64,000 bases of DNA from NCBI GenBank assembly GCA_907163375.1, contig CAJQUW010006363.1:1257501-1321500 (forward strand), given 5' to 3'. This stretch comes from Prostheceraeus crozeri. Lineage: Eukaryota > Platyhelminthes > Polycladida > Euryleptidae. The notes beneath the pieces are model-generated. The model was not told where the DNA came from and made no database searches. It was given only the letters and a program-made list of their open reading frames with translations. The translations under genes and the position numbers were made by a program. Below are positions 1 through 12,006 of this stretch, piece by piece. Each line of letters starts with the position of its first letter. Position 1 is the first letter of the stretch.

Positions 1-865
1 TGTAGCCCAGCCATTCTGTGGGCTTGCCAGTCAGGCTTAAGTTCTGGATCATTCCATCAAGCCAAGCGAAATAGAGTTTTGGTTCATATTGTCGGTCCTA
101 ACGAATCTAATCTAATTAGCCTATAGGATAAATTGCAGGCTACAGCAAAAGGTGACCGTCATGACTTTGCATTTTCTAAGTCTAGCCTACCTTTCCGATA
201 GCAAGTCTGGGCCTACATTATAGGCTACAACTTACTTGTTAATTGATTCTTGATAAACTCATGAATTTGTTGGGTGAATGAATGAACTCATGAATGAATG
301 GGTTTGTTAAGCATAGACATTATCTGCGATAAAGCCGAAGCTTGTGCCAGTGCAGTTTAGATGTACATCTAGGTATTTGGGAATGTCTAGCAATTGGCCT
401 CTTATTAGTTCTCTTTTGTTGTATACCTGTATTTAGTTAATTAATAAATCGAAATCCCCGTCTACTTAGGTATGTCTACGTGTAGGCTCTAACAATATGT
501 AGTTTAGCTATTAGGACTAGGCTATAATTTAATTAGGTCTTGTCTGCTGCACAAAATATGAGCTTGTGTGTACCGGTAGTTATTTTATGTGCTTGCTTAA
601 TAAGTTATGTAAGCCACTACTGTATGATTAGTTACGCCTCGCCGTAAAAAAGTACAATATAGGCTATACAGTGCACTGTAGTGCATGATGAGCCTAGCCT
701 ACATGCTAGATATTACCGCAATGTGCTAAAATGCTTCTCTTCATGATTAGGACCACAATGGCAATGACAAATAGTTACAGTTGCCATAGGCAGATTCAAA
801 GGGCTAACTACTGCCGTGGCCACTAGTATCTAGAAAACTAAATTTTACAGAGTTGCATTCAGCTG
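1..865. other. Intergenic or intronic DNA, no gene seen
   Basis: I see no open frame with recognisable content on either strand. The stretch is AT-rich, contains many short words of the type TAGGCTA or GGCCTAC, and ends in a run of ATT triplets (about 870-900) that probably marks the 3' tail of the minus-strand LINE that follows. Confidence 0.5.
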
Positions 866-869
866 ATTT

Positions 870-3800
870 ATTAGTAATTATTATTATTATTATTATAATG
901 CTACTAATATTTTTTAGAATTAATCGAAAAAGCCTTTATTAGCATTAAAACACAAAAACAAGAAAGCAAAGCAAATCAAAAGTCAGTACAAGTCGGGAAG
1001 TGCAGCTCCGGGTGCCGGAAGGGTCTCAAGAATGCATGCACAGTTCCCTATTTGAATGGCAATAGCGAGGCGTTGGCGCAAGTAAAGGCATGCGTCTTTC
1101 TCGCCGGTCTTGGCGGCAATACGGCTTCCAAGTTTCCTCAGAAAGGAGAATGTCTGTTCGCCGTAAGCACCGCAAGTTTCTTCGGATACGGGCTGGAATG
1201 CGAAGTCCTCATAGAGGTCACAGTATTTCACCGACTTTCTCTTCTCCACCGCTGTCGCCACTGATCCGCTACTTGAAGTCGTAGAGCTCCAGGATTTCGC
1301 GGATGGATGTGCACACGTGACATCCCACGCGATCGGCTGTCCGAGCTCCCACGGGGACAGGCTGATGCCGTCCGGCTTCAGGTTCTTGTCCAGCAGCAGT
1401 CCAGTAGGATGGAATGCATCGCCCGGTCCACCACCTCGTTCATCAGCGTATGGCGCAGATGTCGGCCCTTGCTGCGGGGACAGACGAAGCCGTGCGCGCC
1501 ACCGCCGTCCGCCTTAGAGCCACAACGAGCGCAGATGTGCTCAATGGATACGGGGACTCCGATGCGGATGGCAGAAGCGACGCGGAGTTGGTCGTCCGTC
1601 AAATGAAGACCGAGCGATGTGGACGGTAGGACGTTAATCCAATCGCCCGATCCCTTTGAGGCGCAGGAGAGCAGTCGCGTGCGGTCAAGCAGCTTGGAAC
1701 TTCGGAGGAGGTCGTCGTAGGACTGGCGGTGAAGCGGAAGTGTCCATGATTTCTGCTTGGTAAGGGGTTGCAGTGGATATAAACACTGCGAGTACCAATG
1801 TCCGAGCGCTGTGTCGTGTGACTTCGTTTCCTCGAGCTTCCAGTGACATGAAAGAAGCTGACAAACAGAGTCTGAAGCATACAGGGAAGATAAGAATGCT
1901 GAAGCAGCTATGAAGGACGCCGAGGAAATACCCAGTCCACTTAACTTGGCTGGGAGCGCAACTTGTCTCTTTTGAAAATTGCTCAACTCAACATTCAAAA
2001 TGGAAGATACAACATGCATCATCGATTCATCAATAAGTAGAAGAAGGTCCGTTATTGTAAACGAAGGTGGCGTTCGTAATAGATGAAGGAGCTTAGGCAA
2101 ATAAAAACAGTTGCGCAGTAAAAACAGAGCATCATGACACGATAGAATCTTCAAGCGAGATCCCAAGACTTCAAAGGTTTTCTGTGAATCTAGAATCAGG
2201 GTCTCAAGCGAATTTTCCCCCAAGGCAGCTCCTAAAAGAGTGATTTTATCTTTGGGAACAAAGGTCAAGTTCGGTAGGAGCTCTTTGAAATCATTGAGGA
2301 TGGCCGGATCAAGGCTACCAATAACAGACAATTCACATTTGCTGCTACTATTCAACTCCAGGCCAACATCCTTGCATGATGGAATAAACTTCTTGAGATC
2401 GGCAAGTAGCGAATCATGCTTCCCTAGCAGTGTGACATCATCTAAATAGGCTATCTTGAGTGAGCAACCACTAAGACTTGCTAAGGCATCGTGGAGATCG
2501 AGGCAAAAAAGAGCCGGGGCAAGTGGGTCTCCTTGTTGTAGGCCTTCGTCAGACTCAAAGGAAAGATCACCATAAGTCAACACTGTGGGCTCCGAGTAAC
2601 AGGCAGTGAACAGATCAAGCAGATGAGGAGCATACCTGTCCAAACATTCAGCGATGTAGTCTCTCCTGATGGTGTTGAAAGCATTCTTAAAATCTAGATT
2701 TACCAGAATCTCCCCCTCACGTCGAGCATAGACGCGGTTTCTGGTGAAGTGGATGGCCGCATCCAAACCGGCTCGCACCCCACATCCTAATTGTAAAGGA
2801 GCGAACAATTCCTTGAATGCCTGCTCTGAATGAGAGACTGCACATTTGCAGGCAATGCGTCTAAAAGTCTCCCTAACTTCGATGGGCCTGATTCCTCCAT
2901 CTCGCTTGTTTAGAGCAGTGACATTGGCTCCTAGTAAAACAGCCTTAATGGCCCGGGGCAACTTGTTAGAGATGATGACATTGGTCAGATCAGTCAAGGC
3001 CGATAGAAGCTGATCTCTTTGGCTGGAGGCATCAATGCCAAGCGATTCCTTCAGGTGTTGAGGGCGCAAACGGGTGATGCCACCTGCTGAACCGGTTAGA
3101 AAAGATTTGATGGCCTTCATAACACTGTTTTCGTCTACTGTGAAGGAATGCAATTCACTTGGGTACGGAAAAGGACGGCGATCACTTGGTCTACTGGGGT
3201 GTTTCGCCTGCAAGGCGGAGAGGATAGTAGGTGTGTAAGGCGCTACATTGTCCTCCGAGCTTACGATTCTTGCGCCCCACGAACGTCTCCGTCCTTGATC
3301 TTGCCTGAAACAAGAGTAGGCCTACACGCAGTGACAATTGGCACACTATCTGTGTTTTGACATCTGCCATGGCGTTTGGGGTAGCAAGATATACAGCTGA
3401 CATTATTGCGAGCACAGACACAGCTAACGCATTTAGCGTTGGAGCCATTGCAGGAGCAACATTTAGACATGAGTGGATCGATGTCTGTGAGCAGATGAGA
3501 GAGAAAGCTTGATGCAGCAGCAGACTGATTGATATGTCATCAAACAATCGAAACGCTTCTGCCGACGACTAGCTGAATGGAAATGCAAGACTCTGAGTAG
3601 ATATCTATGAACAATCAGTCTGAAAATTTGAAAATGCGTGGCAATGGCAGGCTCGTCGCAAGATCGCATTGAGAGAATGTAGAGGTGAATAGAGATGAAC
3701 AAGAGGCTCAAGGAATGATACAAAACATGGAGAGCCTCCCTGATATAAAATTGAGTAGGAAGGTGTCTAATTAAGAAAAACGGCCGAACCGATGAGCTGA

Positions 3801-4130
3801 TCCTTCCCACTCTTGGAAGAGATGCAGACCATGGGTAGCCAATTATGAAAACGAAAAAGCACGACTCAAAACCAACACAAAACAGAGCTACAGCAGGCAC
3901 AAACAGAGGAGAGGCACTAAATGTGAGCGTAGAACACTGAATGGCCCCAAGGAGGCAGACCAGGGGGGCGAAGACGGAGAAAAGCACAGAAAAGGCGAGG
4001 AGCAATACGAGGAACACTATCGTCGTGGAAGCACCAAGGAAAGCTCGCACAGAGCGCCAACCAGGCGGGAAAACGTTAAAATCACAGCAGCACTGATTGA
4101 GACACGACCGCACGCGACGAAGTTTCGAAT
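870..4130 (-). mobile_element. RLE-type LINE, copy A
   Basis: A non-LTR retrotransposon on the minus strand. The largest frame (1378-3213, 611 codons) is a reverse transcriptase. C-terminal to it, in another frame at about 983-1430, lies a restriction-like endonuclease domain with KPDGISLSPW followed by WDVTCAHP, the PD-(D/E)xK pattern of this LINE group. N-terminal to it (3261-3470) is a cysteine cluster beginning CCSCNGSNAKC. The three parts lie in different frames, with shifts near 1400 and near 3250, so the copy is dead. The minus-strand 5' part (3463-4113) is open but unrecognised and probably untranslated. The clade is uncertain; RLE-bearing clades include R2, R4, NeSL, Hero and Utopia. 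Confidence 0.8.
1378..3213 (-). pseudogene. Reverse transcriptase of LINE copy A
   Basis: The open frame of 611 codons shows the RT palm motifs in order: VNLDFKNAFNTIRRD (motif A, catalytic Asp), EGLQQGDPLAPALF (motif B) and AYLDDVTLLG (motif C, YLDD). After the palm comes a thumb-like region, then the segment SGDWINVLPSTSLGLHL, then Cys/His residues (ICARCG, HGFVCP) of the knuckle that precedes RLE domains. The first Met is not a true start, because homologous sequence continues upstream in another frame with the cysteine cluster. The C-terminal RLE is out of frame by a shift near 1400, so no full-length ORF2 protein is possible. Confidence 0.8.
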
Positions 4131-4399
4131 TTTTTTTTAATTATTATTATTATTATGATTTATTATTAGTAAATATTACTATTTTTGGAATTTGAGGAAA
4201 ATACATACCTTGTAGTACTTAAATTACTCTGAAAATTATGACCACACAAAGCCAGTTTAGATCAAAGTCAGTTGGCCAGACCACACAAATAGCACGTGAC
4301 CGAGCGAGAAAATATTATACTTACACAGACTTACAGCAGAAGTTTTACTTCGGTCTGGGCTTGAGTTTGACACACAAGCCTTGGGTTCAATACCCAAGC

Positions 4400-4650
4400 A
4401 GCAACCTTGTCATCGACTCAACGCTCATCGAGACACATTGAGGATCATCACAGGCTGTCTACGCCCCGCCGAGGCAATCTTCCTCCCGGTCCTCGCGGGC
4501 ATTATGTATGTGCATTATGCGGACATTCGCCTCCTGTATCTGTGGTCATCCAGCTGAAACAGTGAACACATCATCTCGCATTGCAGAGCCTACAGGTCCC
4601 ATGGTGACCTTCGTCTCCCTCGTAATTGACACTGACTTTGAAAACTGGCT
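4400..4650 (+). pseudogene. LINE reverse transcriptase C-terminal scrap
   Basis: A short plus-strand reading contains LRIITGCLRP followed by LPVLAGI, then HIISHC a little downstream. This is the C-terminal signature of many jockey/CR1/RTE-like LINE proteins. Stops interrupt it, and no RT palm motif is present nearby, so it is a small decayed fragment. A perfect stem-loop (cttgggt/acccaag) lies just before it at about 4379-4397. Confidence 0.6.
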
Positions 4651-4659
4651 CCAAGAATT

Positions 4660-5340
4660 AAAAATTGAACTTTGATTTTATGTGTTTGGTACACGAATAT
4701 ATATTTTGTCATCAATCAATTAATTGCAATTGCTTATCATCACCATTTGAACAGACTAATACCTGATTTGGATTTTCGACTTTGATGCTTCACTTTTACG
4801 TAATAGGCCACACACAACTTTTCAAGTCACACATCGTGATCATGGCAGCGACGGTGCTGAAATATAAAGCTGGATTTTCTTAAGGAAAATGGCTACTTTA
4901 TCAAATGTCAAGCAACAAAGTCATCCTCCCATCCTCGAAAAAATCGCTCTAAAATCCTCGAAGCAATCTTTTTGTGATATATACGTATCTATATGACATG
5001 TGCGGTCGTTTAGTGTCTCTCTCGCTAATCATTGTAGAATAGTATCGTCGTCTATCTGTCCTACGAAGTGTTTTAGCATATTTTTTGTATCAGTGGATTC
5101 CTCTGAATGTGCTGCGTGACATCATAATTTCATCGTCTTCGCATATCATGTAGTTTTCCCAAAACTCCTATATTTCAATCATATTCCGGCTGCTTGTGAG
5201 TATTGTTCAATAAAAATCGACAGCGACAAATTGGAGAGAAAGGTTGGCAGTCACATTACGTCAGTATTCTTCAGCGGATTTATCTAATCAATTGACGACA
5301 GATTCTTTATTCGCTGCGTGGTTTTCTGCATAAGCACACT
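4660..5340. other. Non-coding DNA, nothing recognised
   Basis: AT-rich sequence with no coherent open frame, no recognisable repeat family and no RNA gene that I can support. Confidence 0.5.
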
Positions 5341-7487
5341 GTGTAAAGATCCAACAGCAGAGAGTTCGAACCCCTGTTTTGGTTCGAATACTATTCTGGA
5401 ACAATGGAAGTCTTTACTTCCGTTGTGCCTACGATTTTGCCCACACCGAAATCGATAAGGTCACAATCAGGGCTTCTGTCTGAATTAAAATAATTGATTA
5501 GCGAATCCAAAGATGAAGTAATACGAGTGCTAAGCGAAGACATTGATAAAATAAAGGAACAAGTGCGATTTCTGAAGGATCGATTCGATATGGTCGAGTC
5601 TTTTATATTATCGATTCAAAATCTGCAACAGATGTAAAATTCAGAACTGACAACTCTCAGAAATGAAGTGCATTCGATAAAAAATGATGCAACCGAGCAT
5701 TGCTTGGCCAAGATGGAGGAAAGACTGAACAAGAAGAACAATATCATTATTCATGGCTTAAGCGAAATTCATGGGTCTTTGAATGAAAGATGCGATTGGG
5801 ATGGCGAAATAATGGGAAAAAGTTTTGGGCAAACTTAAGGCAGATGTTCGGATCATTTCTACGAGAAGGCTTGACAAACCAGAGAGAGATGGATCTCGCA
5901 TGTTGAGGGTTACTCTGCAAAATGTTGAGCAAAAGACAGATTTATTAAGGAAAGCAAAGCTATTGAGAGGTACGAAATTCAACAAAATTTTCATCCATCT
6001 AGATTTAACAAGATTACAACGAGAAAAAGACAAAGTCAGCAAATTGGAATTACAACGACGAAAGTGACAGTGGTGAAGATGTTGTACTTTATCGTGGAAA
6101 TCTTTGCAAGCGCTCGGATTTTCAACATTTTCAACAATGATTTTATCCAATCCCCATGTCCGTCCATATTTTTGACAAACGCCAGATTGGTATTTTCGAA
6201 ACTTGATGAGCTGCGAATTACTGTGTCTTGCATATGTCCGGACATTGATGACATCATCTTGAAATATAACAATTTTGATCGAATTAAGACACGACACGGT
6301 CAAAAAAATTCGAAGGATCCAGGAGACGGAAGATACCAAAGTTAAACAACTACCCTAGTGGAGAATCCTGTCAATAATTAGGCAATTAAAAGTCATGAAC
6401 GAATGAATATAAATTAATACTAACAACATACAGCAACCTACTCCAGTATAAAGTAGGGACTGCAATACGTATAAAGGCTAGTCGACTCAACTTAAGACGG
6501 GAAAGGAAATAAATTAATACTTATAAACGATTTTATTTTACCATATAAGAACTGAAATACGAGTTCGTCATGGACCTGACGAGAAGCTAACTTGAAAATA
6601 TCAAAAGGTGAAGCTAAGACACCTGAAAAAAAACCAGAATTAAGTTTGCTATGTATGGAGTCATCACGGAGGAACCATGTGGCTGCATGAAGCAAGGTTG
6701 CGGTCCCTAACCTCCAACCTATACCACATGGCGGGGTCAGGCCAACCATATCGAATGTACGACATGAAAGGTCTCTCCAAGCCTGAGGAAACATAGCAGA
6801 ACCTAACCGAAAATATAATTTGTTTTTTGGAATTTTTAGGACAAAAGGAAGCACATGAAACTGGAAGAGGTTTCTTAGCCCAACATGCCAATGATGGATG
6901 GCATCTGGCGGGGCGAAAAACAGATATTATTCGATGTAGTCGCATTTAGTGCAAAGGTGGAGGCGTTTGTGTGTGGATAAATAATCGGTATAGTTACTGC
7001 GTCGTCACCTACATTAGATCTGCCAAAGAATTTTGAAGTCATTTTCTCTCGAATTTTCTGGAATGACCTTTCAATTATTATTTGTGTGCTGTATTTTCCG
7101 CCTGGATTACGCAAATGTGAGCATGATGCTATCGTTGATTTTCTCCTTACCGAAATTGATAACTTTCAATTGACATACTTGCAGTCATGAACTCTGGTTG
7201 TCGGAGACTTCAATGATATGAAGACAGACTTTTTGAGTAAGCAACTGTGTTTCATAAACAAGGTCACTGATTCTACTAGAGGAGATAGTGTCATAGATCA
7301 CATTTGGATGGACGATGTTCTTTCTCCTCTTTGTCATGATTCTGCAATTATTGGCCCACCACTGAGAAATCCCGATCACAATACCATTCGTATGACTCCT
7401 GTCACCGTCAATCTCCTGATGCAGTTCGCTTTACTTTAGTATGGGACCATCGTCATTCAAACATCTCCGAATACATGCATCGTTTAT
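5341..7487 (+). mobile_element. APE-type LINE B, 5' part (ORF1 and endonuclease)
   Basis: Plus-strand LINE interrupted downstream by the Polinton. ORF1 remains lie at about 5500-6140: a coiled coil, then an RRM-like part with NNIIIHGLSE, and FIHLDLTRLQREKDK, typical of jockey/CR1-type ORF1. ORF2 begins around 6900 with an AP-endonuclease-like domain: GGGVCVWI, VVGDFNDM, DHIWMDD and the closing DHNTI that resembles the SDH motif. Many stops and shifts interrupt both parts. The reading resumes after the Polinton at 19719, so both halves are one element that was already inserted when the Polinton arrived. Confidence 0.75.
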
Positions 7488-7493
7488 CTTGTG
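7488..7493. repeat. Left copy of Polinton target duplication
   Basis: CTTGTG directly precedes the left inverted repeat and recurs directly after the right one at 19713-19718. A 6-bp duplication is the hallmark of Polinton integration. Removing the element and one copy leaves a continuous LINE sequence. Confidence 0.92.
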
Positions 7494-7609
7494 AGTAGTA
7501 TATAGTGTGACATCCGGCGCGACACTTCGCTTCGCTTTGCTTCGCTTGCGCCGGATGTCGCACTTTTGCGGGTTTTTTTCAAAATTTTCAAAAAATCAAA
7601 ATCTCAAAA

Positions 7610-7895
7610 ATTTAGGTAGACTTCAAATTTCACGTGGGCGAAGGCCGAAGGGCGAAAATTTAGGTAGTGACAAATTTTCAAAAAAATCAAAATTTCAAAA
7701 ATTTAGGCAGTCTCAAAATATCACGTAATCGAAAATTTAGGCGGTCTCAAAATATCACGTGGACGAAAATTTAGGCGGTCTTAAAATATCACGTAATCTA
7801 AAAAATATCACGTGGTCGAAAAATATCACGTAGCCGAAGGTCGAAAATTTAGGCAGATGAAAATTTAGGTAGCCCAAAAAATATCACGTAGACTT
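7610..7895 (+). repeat. Subterminal short-repeat block of Polinton
   Basis: Two interspersed words, ATATCACGT and AAATTTAGG, are each repeated several times in this part of the TIR. The mirror block lies at about 19312-19595 in the right TIR. Blocks of this sort can be binding sites for an element-encoded protein, but that is an inference. Confidence 0.75.
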
Positions 7896-7934
7896 AATAT
7901 ACCAGAAGATTGTATTCAAAATATTTCTTTAAAA

Positions 7935-8150
7935 ATGGAAACCTCAACGGGGACGAAAATAGAAGAAGCCTCAGAAATAGAAGGAATAAAAGTGGAAGAA
8001 ACCGCAAGAATATATCCTTCGTTATCATATGAAATGAACATCGAAAAGATGAACAAAGAAAAACATAAAGATAGAGTTAGGTATATGAAAGATAAAGAAT
8101 CTCAATTATTATTAAGATTAGAGCATTATAAAAAATTAAGAAAGAGATAG
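7935..8150 (+). CDS. Small ORF in Polinton left TIR
   Basis: A 71-codon frame lying wholly in the inverted repeat, so it is present twice. It is acidic at the start (METSTGTKIEEASE) and strongly basic and helical at the end (EHYKKLRKR). The right-end copy differs at one residue. I do not recognise the family. Being within the TIR keeps the two copies alike by gene conversion. It belongs to the Polinton fossil. Confidence 0.5.
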   Translation: METSTGTKIEEASEIEGIKVEETARIYPSLSYEMNIEKMNKEKHKDRVRYMKDKESQLLLRLEHYKKLRKR

Positions 8151-8303
8151 TCTAATGTTAAGAATGTAACACAAGGAATTCGCATATTCTTAACAATAAG
8201 TTTAGGTGCTTTAACAATTGTTATATCTTCAGGTGTTTTAGTAATTCCAGTAGTTGCTACAGTTTTAACAGGTACGGGTGTTTTTGCAACTTCACTTGTT
8301 ACA

Positions 8304-8642
8304 ATGTTAGATAAATCTTTAGTAACTAAGAAACGAAAATCATTAAAAACTAAGCATTTACATATTAAAGAAGTCTATGACAAATTGCATTACTACTTTC
8401 AAATAGTATGTGATGATAATGTTATTACGTTAGATGAGATTGAAAAATTTGATCAAATAGCTAATGAAGTAAATCAAATATCATTTCATTTAAAGACCGA
8501 AAAAGTTGATGATAAGAATAAACAGGATGGTAAAACTTTTAGTGATGGTAAAATTTCTAATGAAGAAAATGATAAAATTTTTTTAGAGGAGCTGAAAACT
8601 TTAAGCGAAAATTTAAGCAAAACTTTATTAAACAAAACTTAA
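8304..8642 (+). CDS. Polinton small protein of unknown function
   Basis: An open frame of 112 codons just inside the left TIR. It is rich in Lys, Asp and Glu, predicted helical, and the DNA just upstream codes for hydrophobic residues. I do not recognise a family. It precedes the polymerase region in the same direction. Part of the Polinton fossil. Confidence 0.4.
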   Translation: MLDKSLVTKKRKSLKTKHLHIKEVYDKLHYYFQIVCDDNVITLDEIEKFDQIANEVNQISFHLKTEKVDDKNKQDGKTFSDGKISNEENDKIFLEELKTLSENLSKTLLNKT

Positions 8643-9968
8643 AACGAGAAAACTTTAAACGAAAAGATGTCAGACAACAAAGCAATAAAAAAATAATTTG
8701 TTCAGCAAAATGTTTTTGTTGTATTCACTCATTATTACAAATATTTTCACGAAGCTTCAACAATTGGACGCTATTGTTTAATTAATAAATCTCATAAATT
8801 AAAAGCTATTAGAGAAATTGAAAATAATTTCAAACCCATATATAAAACAGTTACTGATGAAAATCTAACAACGCGTCCATATAAAATCATAACAAAGAAA
8901 AAAATTGACTATAGTTCAACATATATTTGGGATCTCGAAACTTTTCCTGATCCTAACTGTTCAACAGCTCATCCTATTCCTTATGCTGTAGGAGCTATTA
9001 ATTTTAATAAATTTATATGTTGCTTACCGAAACAAAGATTGAAAGAATTAGAAACACGTTTGTTAAGTGATATGATTAAAATTAAACGAACAAGAGATGA
9101 AGATGAAATTAAAAAACTTAAAAAACAGATTAATGAGTATAATAATTTAACTGAATTAGAATTTAATAAACTTCAAAATTGTGTGAAAATATTTACGAGA
9201 ACTGAGGATGATGAATGTCCGATCGGGGGAAACCCAGAGGACGTATGTCCGATCCATCAATTTTTTAAAACTCTTGGAAAATTTAATTATTCGAAAGTAA
9301 CTTTAATAGCTCACAATTCATCAGGTTTTGATACCTATTTTCCGATGAAAGCTAATTTTAAATTATCTAAACCGCCTCTTAAAACTTCAAGAGGAATATT
9401 AACTGCTTCATTACAAAATCCTTATACCAATGAATGTGTTAGTAGATACATTCAAAAATCTTTTAGAATTAAAAACAATATGAAAAAAGATTCACCTTCA
9501 GGTAAATTAGCACTTCAAACTATTATAATAAAATGTAGTTATCAACATGTAAAAACAAGTCTTTCTAAATGGTGTGAGAATTTTAAAATTCCTACGAATG
9601 TGTGTAAATTAAATTATGAAATTGGAGACATAACACATGAAAATTATAAAGAAAAAGAAAATGAATGGAGACCATATTTAGTTAACGATATTCTTTCTTT
9701 AGCTTTTTGTATCTACAAATATAATAATGTCATGCGAGATTTAGTTGGTGAAGATATAACTACTAATTTGACATCCTCTGCTTTAACATTTAACGGTTGG
9801 ATGAAAAGCGTACAAAATGACAATATAAATATTCATTCTCATATAGATTTATGGGCTAGAAATTATATTAGAAAATCTGTTAAAGGTGGAAGAGTCTCAG
9901 CAAATATAAGAAAATACATATCGCCATTTTGTAGCATCTTGTTACCAATATTAAAACAGTATTTACCT

Positions 9969-10058
9969 GGTCGCTCCGCTGGGGGGGGGGTTTGTCCCTT
10001 GGTCGCTACGCTGGGGGGACTTTGTCCCCTGGTCGCTACGCTGGGGGGACTTTGTCCC
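9969..10058 (+). repeat. 30-bp tandem repeat in Polinton polymerase
   Basis: Three head-to-tail copies of a 30-bp unit beginning GGTCGCTACGCTGGGGGGAC. The GC content is far above the surrounding polymerase sequence. The unit length is a multiple of three, so it codes a ten-residue repeat (for example LVATLGGLCP). Confidence 0.85.
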
Positions 10059-10956
10059 TTGGAAGTAATCTAATAGATTTAATGAAACAGTATCGAGATT
10101 TGGGAGATAAAACTGAAATTTGTAAGAAAATTTCAAATCAACTACTTGAACAAAAAATGAATTTCTAATGGCTTTTGATGCAACATCTTTATATCCATCA
10201 GCTATGTATGATGAAAATTCAGAATATCCTAAAGCCGAATCCGCTAGAAAATTTCGTCAAGGAGAAGAACGAGAAATAGTATATAAATTTAATACTCAAA
10301 CTTTTAGACCTAAAACTGGAATATTTACAGTTGTGTTTCAATATCCCAATGATTTGTTTTTTCAACCAGTTCCTATAAAAGATGAAGTTAAAAATCAAAA
10401 TAATAATTCTCATGTAAAAGTAATCAGGTTTAGAAATGGTATATGTTATGATGTATCAACTTCTGTAGACATACAAGAAATTGTTAGATGTGGGGGAAAA
10501 ATCTTACATATCAATGATGGTATAATTTATGAAAAAAATTATCAAGTTTCACCATTTCTAAATTATATTGAAAAACTTTTTAATGTGAGAAAAAGATATA
10601 AAACAGAAGGAAATACTGTAGGCGATGAGTTAATTAAATTATTGATGAATTCACTATATGGAAAAACCGTACAAAAAGATATAACCACTAAATATCATTT
10701 ATGGAATGAGAATACATTGAGAAAAAATTTCACTCAAGAAGTAAAAGATTATGAAAAATTAAATGATGAACAATATTTAGCGAAAGTAGAAATGGAAGAT
10801 GATGAATTTCTTAAAACTAATATTGTAAAAGATGGGAAGACGTCATTCATGCCATCACACTTAGGTTCTTTCATTCTTTCTCACTCTAGAATAATCATGA
10901 ATAACTTTATTTTAGAAATTAATGGTTTCAACAAAAAATACATTCATTATACAGAT

Positions 10957-12006
10957 TCAGTAACAACTGACACGCCTGTAATATTGAGAAAGAATAATTT
11001 ATTATTTATTTCTAGAATAGATAGTATTGTAAACAACTATAAAATTAATCCGTTTGAAATTAATGGTGATATGAAAGAAATTTCATTTGTTGATAATTTA
11101 GAAATTTATACTCATAATGGATGGAGTAAAGTAAAAAAAAATTATTAGACTTTACACAAATAAAAGTATTTATAGAATAAGAACAAAAATGGGAATAGTA
11201 GATGTTACTGAAGATCATTCATTGTTAGATGAAACAGGTAATGAAATAAAGCCACAAGAATTAAATATAGGAACAAATTTACTACATAATAAATTATTTT
11301 TACACGACAATACAATCACATTGAAACAAATTGTAAGTGATATTTATGTTAATGATCCACCTAATTTAAGATGTAAGCAAGCATTTATAGAGGGGTTCTT
11401 TTTAGGAGATGGCTCTGCTGGAATCTATAATTATGAATCAGGAGTCAGATATTGTTGTACTTTATATAACCAAGATGTTAACCTCTTAATTAAATTAAAA
11501 ACACATACTAATGAAGTCTATAACAATGATTGTAAAATATATGATACGATGAGATCATCTAGGGTATACAAACTTAATTTTCAAAATCCAAAACAATATG
11601 CCACATACTTTAGTGAAAATTATTATAATCAGTTCAAAGAAAAACGTGTTCCCTGGTATGTTCTAAATGCTGAATATAATATTAGATATTGGTTGTTTGT
11701 TGGATTTTATGCAGCAGATGGGAGCAAGAAATCTTTTTTTACAAGTAAATATGCAATTATTTTTTTACACAGAAAAATAAAGAAACCTTTAGTGGTTTAT
11801 ACAATTTGGCATCATCTCTAGGTATTAATTTGGTAGTAAGCGAAAGACAAGATAAATCGTTGTGCTTTAGTGCGTGTCAAGTTAAAAATAATATTACCAA
11901 AGATGTCACCACTGTAAGATACTTAACTAATAAACCACAATATGTTTATGATATTGAAACAGAAGATGGCACATTTAATTGTGGTTTTCCATTAATTGTA
12001 AAAAAC
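10957..12006 (+). mobile_element. Intein with LAGLIDADG homing endonuclease in pPolB motif C
   Basis: An inserted protein-splicing element between the YTD and TDS of the polymerase catalytic motif. Its start looks like intein block A (Ser first, then VTTDTPVIL). Block B is seen as VTEDHSLLDE. The centre has two LAGLIDADG-type motifs, FIEGFFLGDGSAG and LFVGFYAADGSKK, the mark of a DOD homing endonuclease. The end has a block F-like VYDIETEDGTF and a final Asn followed by Thr as the first downstream host residue. The location equals the pol-c site used by archaeal and giant-virus polymerase inteins. It is part of the fossil and is broken along with its host gene. Confidence 0.85.

Larger units (their letters stand above)
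7494..8176 (+). repeat. Left terminal inverted repeat of Polinton
   Basis: About 683 bp matching the reverse complement of 19041-19712. It starts AGTAGTATATAGTGTG and ends at ACACAAGG. Differences from the right copy are few: a length change in the loop of the terminal hairpin, single-base changes and a homopolymer length change. It holds a terminal hairpin, a block of subterminal short repeats and a 71-codon open frame. Confidence 0.9.

Noticed and set aside
1307-1629. Overlapping plus-strand open frames across the LINE A endonuclease region
   Set aside because: They run opposite to the clear RT/RLE coding sequence and are shadows of it.
3463-4113. Long open frame of 216 codons on the minus strand with many hydrophobic residues
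   Set aside because: It lies 5' of the LINE A coding parts, has no recognisable family, and its hydrophobicity follows from base composition. More likely LINE 5' sequence.
4379-4397. T-arm-like stem-loop (cttgggttcaatacccaag)
   Set aside because: No acceptor, D or anticodon arms are present upstream, so not a tRNA gene.
5365-5395. ttcgaacccc words resembling a tRNA T-arm
   Set aside because: No cloverleaf can be drawn on either strand and no A-box at the right distance.
6492-6945. Minus-strand open frames in the LINE B region
   Set aside because: Opposite to the LINE B reading, no known motifs; chance frames.
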